Shown here: piece after piece, positions 57,446 to 64,000 of the stretch
Layout: every line of letters starts with the position of its first letter
How positions within the stretch are numbered: position 1 is the first letter of the stretch
DNA from: Tiliqua scincoides
Taxonomy: Eukaryota; Chordata; Lepidosauria; Squamata; Scincidae
DNA: 64,000 nucleotides
Assembly (NCBI RefSeq): GCF_035046505.1
Contig: NC_089824.1
Coordinates: 48,215,774 to 48,279,773 of the forward strand
Direction: 5' to 3'
The notes under the pieces: model-generated
The model's input: the letters and a program-made list of their open reading frames with translations, nothing else
What the model was told of the DNA's origin: nothing
The model's database searches: none
Program-made: the position numbers and the translations under genes

Positions 57446-57932
57446 CAATTCAGCTCAATTTGAACCTCTCAAGTTACACCCAGAGCTCCATTTGCCTGGT
57501 TTCTTAACTTTTAGACATACTTCACCAATTAAAGCCTGGTTTTTCAAATCTTCGATACCAAACACAATTATTTTGGATAACACAGCTTCTGGCTTATAAC
57601 CATGGGAGTTTTGACTGTCCTTTTTAGTAAAACAGCAGCAGTCCAATCCTGAGTGATGGGGAACAGATTTTAATATCCCATCTACCACTCCATGCTAAAC
57701 AATACTAGTGGAAATTAGGAAAAACAACTCTACTACCAACATCCAGCAGTGTTACCAAAATAAACTAAAACAAAATGTGAGTTGCTAAAGGCTACAGAAG
57801 AAGTCAGTAACAGTGCTGGAATATGATCATCAAACATTTCAGTTTCACAGTCGAAATTCAAGTTGACACTGCAATGTCACAGTCTGAAATGTCAAGCAAA
57901 ATTCAGGTTTCCTCCCAAGTGGAAACATCTAA

Positions 57933-58332
57933 GAGCGCAATCCTAACAGTGCCCTGGGCCGGCACAAGTCCCTTGCACCGGCCCAGGAGGATCACTTGCG
58001 CCTCCTCGAGTGGGCAGGGAGGAGGCAGAAGGGAGGCATTCTGGGGCGTGGGGAGGACAGGCAGAGAGCGGTCCTGGGAGTGGCTGGGTGGGCTATTATG
58101 CCAGATCCCAATCCCCGTTCCCAAGCAGCGCAGACCGGCTTCAAGCCCCTCCGCTCTCCTTGGACTAGTGCCACCTCCTGAGGAGACCCATAGGGGCTGC
58201 AGTGGCTTACCCATGGGTAAGGGGAAGAGTTTCTCCCTACCTTCAGCTGAGCCACTTTAGAGCCCTATCTTGTGCTGGATACAGCACAGGCCTCCTTGCC
58301 TGCCTGTTCCAGCGCAAGATAGGATTGCACTG
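57933..58332. mobile_element. GC-rich MITE with TAA duplication (CAATCCTA family)
   Basis: Ends GAGCGCAATCCTAACAGTGC and AGATAGGATTGCACTG are inverted, and TAA flanks both sides (57930-57932 and 58333-58335). Subterminal inverted blocks occur on both flanks (GGGCCGGCAC with TGCACCGGCCC on the left; TGTGCTGGATACAGCACA and TTCCAGCGCAAGATAGG on the right). This is the best-bounded long member and links the 400- to 540-bp GC-rich elements to the short Harbinger-like MITEs. Confidence 0.85.
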
Positions 58333-58701
58333 TAAGAATTTTAAGGGCCACCAAGCAACTTTCTGTAAGAGAAGTGAGCTTTCATAGGAGTTTCTGTGCA
58401 CCTTGTTCTGGAAACTCAAGAAAGGTAACAATATCTTTAAAATCAGAAGAGCCTCCTCTTGCTGTTGAGTACCATCACACCTAACCTCATCCACTGAATG
58501 CTTGACCATACATTTTTTTTACAGTGCTTCCAAAATGCATTCATTTAGGCCTGTGGTGACCTTCTCAGGGAGCTCCATAGAAGTACAGCAGCTACCAAAA
58601 ATGTTTATCTTTTTGACCCTCCAGTACCTCCAGAATAATGTAATGTTTATTAGATTCTTTGTGGACGACTATCGTTTCCATGCTATTTAATTGGAAAAAG
58701 C
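58333..58701. other. No gene recognised
   Basis: AT-rich unclassified sequence before the GGAT microsatellite. Confidence 0.6.
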
Positions 58702-58764
58702 GGATGGATGGATGGATGGATGGATGGATGGATGGATGGATGGATGGATGGATGGATGGATGGA
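58702..58764. repeat. Tetranucleotide microsatellite (GGAT)n
   Basis: About 15.75 uninterrupted copies of GGAT. Confidence 0.98.
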
Positions 58765-59630
58765 AAAACATTTTAAAAGTTGTATCCTGCCTTTTGTGAG
58801 CAAACCAAGTGCACAGTTGGTACCTTTATTAGGGTGCTCCCAAATGATGTGAGAGATCTCTGATTAATCTCCAAACCTTTAATTTTCACTCAAAGTAGCG
58901 GTAGGAATGCACATTCTGTCACAGAAGACTTGGAGGAGGAGGGGATTAACCATTTCCCTGAATACCATTTCCCTTATCTAAATGGCCGCCTAAGTTACTA
59001 TGCCCCACATAGCAGAAACTATATGGTTATTTTCTGTGAGTCTAATATTCATGTGTGATTGTGAGCAGGAAAATAGTGCAAGGAAAAGATTAAAAGAAAC
59101 ACCATTGCTCAGCACCATGACCCACCTGCAGCTCATTGAGATGAAAACAAAAACATTAGGAGATCTAATTACAGATCTCCCACAGCTTGCCTGGGTTATC
59201 CTTCAGTCATTACTATGTATCACCAGTGATAGCCCAACCAGATCCACTACCTGATGCTGTCCCTGACCAATTGCTGCCTCTGTTTCTGCCACATGTGCCT
59301 CCCAAGACTTCCAAAAAACCAAAACACAGTCACTCACCTTGCTCCTCCCTGCATGATCCTTTCTGACACAATGGGAAGTGCAGGTTATGCTGGGAGCATC
59401 CAGGCATGTCCTGCACTGTCAGTTGTATTTAAAGGAACTGCAAGAAAAGAAAGAAGGGGATCCCTCTATTGATCCTGGTTCTCGAACTGATGGCAGCGGG
59501 GTAGTTAACTAGGGGTTTTCCCCGCAGGACTCTGACAAAAATTGGAATCTACAAATCCAAATCATCCTCAGCATTGTAGCCTTTGATCAATGTCTCCAAG
59601 AATGCAAGAACATTTATGTTCCTATGGCTG
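58765..59630. other. No gene recognised
   Basis: Unclassified sequence. A fragment TTGTATCCTGCCTTTTGTGA near 58780 may be a SINE 3' end on the opposite strand. Confidence 0.5.
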
Positions 59631-59633
59631 TGT

Positions 59634-60172
59634 GCAGTGCAATCGTATCATGCGCTGGAAAAGGCAGGCCAGGAGGCTTGCACTGTGTCCAGTGCGAGAT
59701 AGGGTGCCAAAGTGGCTCAGCCAGAGGTAAGGGGGAACTCTTCTCCTTATCCCTGGGTAAGCCACTACAGCCCCTATGGGTCTCCTCAGACTTTCGCCAG
59801 CTCAGGAGGTAGCACAAGTCCAAGGAGAGCAGATCAGCTTGAAGCTGCTCTGCGCTGCTCAGGAATGGAGGTTGGGATCCAGCATAACAGCCAGATCCCA
59901 GCCCTACCTCCCGTTCCCTGGACTTCCTCTTCCAGGGCTGCCCTCTGCTCACCCTCCCCCTACCCCAGAATGCCTCCCTCCTCCCACCCTCCCCAGACCC
60001 CTTTGTCAGCCAAGCTTGGCTGTTGCAACTTACCTGGGGGAATCAGCACTTTCATGTGCTGGCGCAGCTTCCTCCTGAGGAGGTGCAAACTTGCTTTACA
60101 GACATTTGTTACCGTCCCAGGCTGGTGCAAGGGATTTCACCTAACCTAATGTGAAGTTAGGATTGTTCCCTT
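59634..60172. mobile_element. GC-rich MITE (CAATCCTA family), opposite orientation
   Basis: The internal order (CACTGTGTCCAGTGCGAGAT, then CTTATCCCTGGGTAAGCCAC, then a CCTCC-rich block, then a right end AGTTAGGATTGTTCCC) is the reverse of the member at 57.93 kb. The left end GCAGTGCAATCGTATC is mildly altered. It is non-coding. Confidence 0.72.
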
Positions 60173-60281
60173 ATTCTCCTTCAATATTTTGTGCCAGTGT
60201 TTTACAGTAAAACTATCAGGTGCTTCTGTACCAGGCCTACTGTTAACATCTTGCCTAAATTCTATTGACAATAACATTAAC

Positions 60282-60450
60282 AGCCCAATCCTAAGCTTCC
60301 CAGCACTGCAGGCTACAGCGGTGCTGAAATGGCTACCACTGTATCCTGCAGGGCCAAGGAAGCCATCTGAGGTCTCTTTGGGGAAAGGGGACATTTGCCC
60401 CTTTGCCCTGAGTAAAGCCCCATCCTCTGCACTGCTTACTGGTACCTAAG
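60282..60450. mobile_element. Half of a MITE (CAATCCTA family)
   Basis: AACAGCCCAATCCTAAGCTT at the left is a clear family terminus, followed by ACTGTATCCTGCAGGGCCAA and GACATTTGCCCCTTTGCCCT. No matching right end follows. Confidence 0.55.
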
Positions 60451-60500
60451 TTGATACAGTGTCACAGTTGTTCCATTTGTACATGAATTTACATGACTTT

Positions 60501-60703
60501 GGGCACAATCCTAACCCCTTATATGTCAGTACTTTCCAGCACTGGCATAGCGATGCCAAAGGGACGTGTGCTGCATCCTGCATTTGGGTGTCACTCACAG
60601 AGGCCTCCTCAAAGTAAGGGAATGTTTGTTCCCTGACCTCAGAGCTGCATTGCCCTTATGTCAGTGCTGGAAAGCAGTGATATACGGGGTTAGGATTGCG
60701 CCC
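60501..60703. mobile_element. Palindromic MITE, Harbinger-like
   Basis: Ends GGGCACAATCCTAACCCC and GGGGTTAGGATTGCGCCC are inverted over 18 bp with one mismatch. The interior is nearly the same as the copy at 34256. The flanking triplets (TTT and TCA) do not match, so the duplication is lost or one end was remodelled. Confidence 0.82.
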
Positions 60704-60733
60704 TCAGTCAACAGCCATGCAAGTATGCTATAA

Positions 60734-60933
60734 TAGTGGTTCCTAAACTTGTTAGAGGCCCTAGAGGCTGCTGCCTGATTTATAAATGCCAAGGCGTGTC
60801 TCTATAATGGCAATTGGGCAGCAGTGCTCTCCCCAGCCAAGTAGCAGCTTGTTGATGCACACAGCCTAATCTGCCTTGTCAGTTTTGCGAACCTCTAAGA
60901 ATTGGGTTGGGACCTACAGTCTGAGAACCACTA
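60734..60933. mobile_element. hAT element, 200 bp, with 8-bp duplication
   Basis: Ends TAGTGGTTCCTAAAC and GTCTGAGAACCACTA are inverted. The flanks TGCTATAA (60726-60733) and TGCTGTAA (60934-60941) match at 7 of 8 positions. It is non-coding and internally AT-moderate. Confidence 0.87.
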
Positions 60934-60941
60934 TGCTGTAA

Positions 60942-62190
60942 CATAATATGCACACATAGGGGAAAACCCGTATGAACAGCTCAGTCTCTATTCCTTATTT
61001 TCCTTTTAGCAGTTCCCAGTGCCAAAGATACAAGCCACTTTTTCTTCCACAGTGGGAAGAGTTATCAGGAAAACAATGAATGAAGCCCATTGTACATACT
61101 GCATCTTTCCTCCCCCTGCCCCAATTCTTCAACATCATCAATGATCCTTGCAATCCCAAAAAATCCTGCATCATACCTGACATTTTTCTTATATGAAGAT
61201 CATCTTCATAGGAAAAAGCATGTACGTGATTGCACTTGGGGCAAGAGTTTATCTGAGCAAAACAAGATAAATAGGTGGTGGTCTGTGTACCTGCTGCCTC
61301 CCTTATCAACCCACCCACAGCAAAATAAATAAATTCTTGTGTGGCATGCCTTATAGAACTTAGAATACTTTAATCTAGTAATTAAACTGCCATTATCTCC
61401 AAATCTCTCTCCATGTTGTATCTAGGCAACACCCATTCTTCAACAGTTACTCAAACTAATCTATGGAATAAATTGCTGACTATACTGAACTGAACTGAAC
61501 TGAACTCTCATGAGCGCCAAATTCCTAATATCAAAGGGAAGTCTTAGGAAGTTCCAGACAGAATGTGATGAGGACAAAAGAAGAGTTTCAACAATGTTTT
61601 CTAAAGTTGCAGAGTTCGTCATTTCTAAACATCTGGAAACTTCTACCAGTTCTTTTTCTGTTCTGCAGCCCAACACAAGGAAGTTTCTAATACTGAGCAG
61701 AAAAATGTTAATTGCTCACGTAATTGGGGGAGATTACTTTAGACTACATTTATCCCCCAAATAAGTAGGATTCACTAGGTGGCTTCAGCTAATCATTTGC
61801 ACCATGGTGGCCACCCATTATTTCACTATCTGTTGACTGCATGGACAACTAGTATCTTGAAGCAACAGGCCACTTGGTTGAGGTGAATTTTTCCACAGCA
61901 CCACAACCAATTCTAAATGTGGGGCTGCTGAAGGTTTGCTCAACAACTTAGCTGAATGCTCAATTGCCACAAGGCAATTCTTTAACCAACCTCTATCATA
62001 CAAAGAGTAGTAATTTTTCAGCCGACAAGGATGTCTGTCAAATTTAAATGCCTTTAGTAAATATGTAGACACCCCAGTTAAATTTACATTTAAACACCCA
62101 GCAGCTCAGAAGATATAGACACCAAGGAGCTTTAAGGCATTATTTAACTTTCTATAGTACCTCTAGCAATAACTCTGCACTCAAGACCAT
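60942..62190. other. No gene recognised
   Basis: Unclassified stretch. It contains a short pentanucleotide run (CTGAA repeated from 61485 to 61506). Confidence 0.6.
61485..61506. repeat. Short pentanucleotide repeat (CTGAA)n
   Basis: Slightly more than four perfect copies of CTGAA. Confidence 0.95.
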
Positions 62191-62192
62191 GC

Positions 62193-62505
62193 AATTAGTC
62201 TGTGGAACTCCTTGCCACAGGATGTAGTAAAGGCACCAGGCCTAGAGGCTTTAAAAGGGAATTGGACAGATTTATGGAGGTAAAGTCCATCACAGGTTAC
62301 AGGCCATGATGGGTTTATGCAATTGCCTGGTTTTTAGAAGCCGGATACCTCAGAATGCCAGATGCAAAGGAGTGGCAACAGGATGCATATATCTTGTTGT
62401 CTTGTGTGCTCCCTGAGGCATCTGATCGACCACTGTGAGATAGGAAGCTGGACTAGATGGGCCTTTGGTCTGATCCAAAAGGGCTCTTCTGATGTTCAAG
62501 TACAG
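62193..62505 (+). mobile_element. CR1 LINE 3' fragment
   Basis: It begins GTCTGTGGAACTCCTTGCCA (the LWNSLPQDVV region of the RT C-terminus) and runs through CATGATGGGTTTATGCAATT to GATGGGCCTTTGGTCTGATC near the CR1 3' end. It is collinear with the last 300 bp or so of the 38.06-kb copy. The octamer tail is degraded. Confidence 0.88.
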
Positions 62506-62801
62506 TCTGTGGAGTGAGAAGGAAAAACCAATAACATATCAATAATGCTCTGTTCAGAACCTGTGGCTGCTCTGTTCAGAATGGATGGACCATTCCTAAG
62601 GCCAAGTAAAACAACCACTTTGAGAGGCAGGTTGGGGAGGTGGCCCACTAGTGGAGGGTACACCACAGCTTGCACCCACCCTTTACCTCTCCCATCTTGC
62701 CACCTGCTCAGTCACTCCATCTGGGCTCTGCCCCATGCTCTTCTTCCACACTGTCCTTGAAGAGTGCATGAAAAGGTGTTCCTCCTCTTCCATTTCTGCT
62801 T
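62506..62801. other. No gene recognised
   Basis: Short unclassified spacer between CR1 and the 5S SINE. Confidence 0.55.
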
Positions 62802-62813
62802 CCATTTCTGTTG

Positions 62814-62962
62814 CAGCAACTGTTACCCTGCACATGCCTGATCTCGTCTGATCTCAGAAGCTAAGCAGGGTCAGGCCTGGTTAGTACTTGGATGGGAGAC
62901 CACCTGGGAATACCAGGTGCTGTAGGCTTATACCATAGTCTTTCGAGACTGAAGGTTGCCAA
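62814..62962 (+). mobile_element. 5S-rRNA-derived SINE, copy 2, with target duplication
   Basis: A 5S-like body contains GATCTCGTCTGATCTCAGAA, GCTAAGCAGGG and GTTAGTACTTGGATGGGAGA (internal RNA polymerase III promoter elements), then CACCTGGGAATACC. It is followed by the tail TATACCATAGTCTTTCGAGA and CTGAAGGTTGCCAA, the same tail as the LINE copies. Flanks CCATTTCTGTTG (62802-62813) and CCATTTCTGCTG (62963-62974) are an 11-of-12 target duplication, so the element is full length at 149 bp. The lack of a T-run right after the 5S part separates it from a real 5S gene. Confidence 0.93.
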
Positions 62963-62974
62963 CCATTTCTGCTG

Positions 62975-63714
62975 CTCCTGCAGCCCTTTTCCCAAGTGCC
63001 ATCCTGAGTGCTCAGGTAAAGGGCCTCTGCCTTTCTTCCCCCACTGTTTCCTGTGGCCAGATGGGAAAGATGCAGAGAACAGAGAGGAGGATGCTGGCAA
63101 CAGGAAGTGGTGAAGGAGGATAACAGCAAAGATGATGTGATGCAGGGTAGTGTCGGGAGCTGTGCAGGGAAGGAATAGGTGGACTGAGGAATAAGTGGGT
63201 TGGCAGTGAAATTTGCCATCATTTCAGAGGTGGATCAGCTTGGACCACCTCTAGTCTAGAAAGCCTCACAGAAAATCCTGCCAGCAGGTATTACTGATAC
63301 ACAAAAGAAATGCTAAGCTCTATGAATTGATATGGGTAAAAAGTGCAAATGCCAACAAACTCTAACAATTAGGAGCAAAAAGGTTGTCTGACTTCCAAAA
63401 GGATAATATCAAATCATTTTGGAAACGGGAAAAGATCTCAGAGCTAGTATCGTATTACGGCATCACTGTTTCTGCCTCTGTATTTTGAAGTGGCAGCCTA
63501 AAAGCTGATTTTAATGAACTGACTTCTTGTCAGTGTTGATCTGAGGTTAATTTAGTGGACCTTGGTAAAGTCTCCTCATTAACTTAAAAATTGTTCTGCC
63601 ATGTGCTGTATCACTTTCCAGAGCAATCTCTTCCAGGGGAGTCAGCAGACTTCACCCATTCAAAACTGATGGTGGGATGTCACTCAGGGACATACAGAAC
63701 GAACCACATTCAAA
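62975..63714. other. No gene recognised
   Basis: Unclassified sequence. The short frames here lack motifs. Confidence 0.55.
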
Positions 63715-63750
63715 CAATAATTATTTTATTTATTCAATTTATATCCTGCT
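63715..63750 (-). mobile_element. SINE 3' tip interrupted by hAT
   Basis: AATAATTATTTTATTTATTC and AATTTATATCCTGCT read on the minus strand as the A-rich 3' end of a lizard-type SINE (GGATATAAAT, then AATAAATAAAAT). The rest of the SINE would lie beyond the hAT insertion, outside the window. Confidence 0.5.
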
Positions 63751-64000
63751 CAGTGGCATCACTAGGGGGTGCAGGGAGTGTGAGCCGCACTAGGTGACAT
63801 GCACCGGGGAGGTGACACCACTACTGGCCAAAAATTTTTAAATCTTGGTATTTTTGAATAACGCTATCATGTTATATAACATTAGATGCACAGTGTTGAA
63901 ATCTCTCTTTACTATCAAAAATTGTAGCTAAAAATCCAGTGGGTTGGGGCAATGGTGCATCATTACGTCCACTGCCTGGGTTGTTGCTCTGCCCACTGCA
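63751..64000. mobile_element. hAT element left part, cut by the window edge
   Basis: It starts CAGTGGCATCACTAGGGGGT, and its interior (AACGCTATCATGTTATATAA, then CATTAGATGCA) matches the hAT at 21683-22776. The predicted target sequence ATCCTGCT precedes it. The right end is outside the window. Confidence 0.7.

Noticed and set aside
58702-58764. CRISPR-like or satellite array
   Set aside because: It is a plain GGAT microsatellite. No spaced repeats occur anywhere in the window.

Overview
This is vertebrate, almost certainly reptilian, nuclear DNA without a demonstrable gene. Its transposon mix fits a squamate (lizard or snake): CR1 LINE 3' ends with the octamer-type tail TTCTTATG, a 5S-rRNA-derived SINE, tRNA-derived CORE/MIR-like SINEs, an L1-type LINE, Tigger-like elements and many small hAT elements. 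It is probably intergenic or deep intronic. No open frame looks like a complete host gene; the longest frames lie in LINE remnants or GC-rich non-autonomous DNA transposons. No tRNA gene, CRISPR array or bacterial-type signal was seen. Species-level identity cannot be read from the sequence.

Layout. 0-7 kb: mostly unclassified AT-rich DNA with one GC-rich MITE. 7-11 kb: a 5'-truncated LINE copy (7.0-7.5), a MITE (8.3-8.8), a CR1 tail (8.9-9.6), a 418-bp retroposon with an 11-bp target duplication (10.4-10.8) and a tRNA SINE. 11-14.4 kb: largely non-repetitive, with one weak candidate for a signal-peptide exon on the minus strand (13.3-13.4). 14.4-19.5 kb: two Tigger-like elements, the second carrying a nested LINE copy, a 5S SINE, a hAT fragment and a compound microsatellite. 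19.8-20.3 kb: a minus-strand stretch with a TATA-like box, poly(A) signal and A-tract. 21.7-31 kb: two hAT elements with perfect 8-bp duplications, SINEs and MITEs. 31-42 kb: Harbinger-like MITEs, CR1 copies (one interrupted by a MITE), three hATs and a long inverted repeat. 42-46 kb: mostly unclassified. 46-54 kb: a hAT with a nested 278-bp repeat (97% identical to a copy 5.5 kb away), an L1 fragment split by a LINE insertion, and another hAT. 54-64 kb: Tigger-like, MITE, hAT and CR1 pieces, a second 5S SINE and a hAT running off the window edge.

How the parts relate. Three kinds of retroposon (the LINE with the C-terminal zinc-finger motif, the 5S SINE, and the 418-bp retroposon) share one 3' tail. 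This suggests a LINE and dependants moved by its reverse transcriptase. The second theme is a large MITE family with CAATCCTA ends and 3-bp target duplications, fitting PIF/Harbinger. The third is hAT elements, seven of them with 8-bp target duplications that can be read directly.
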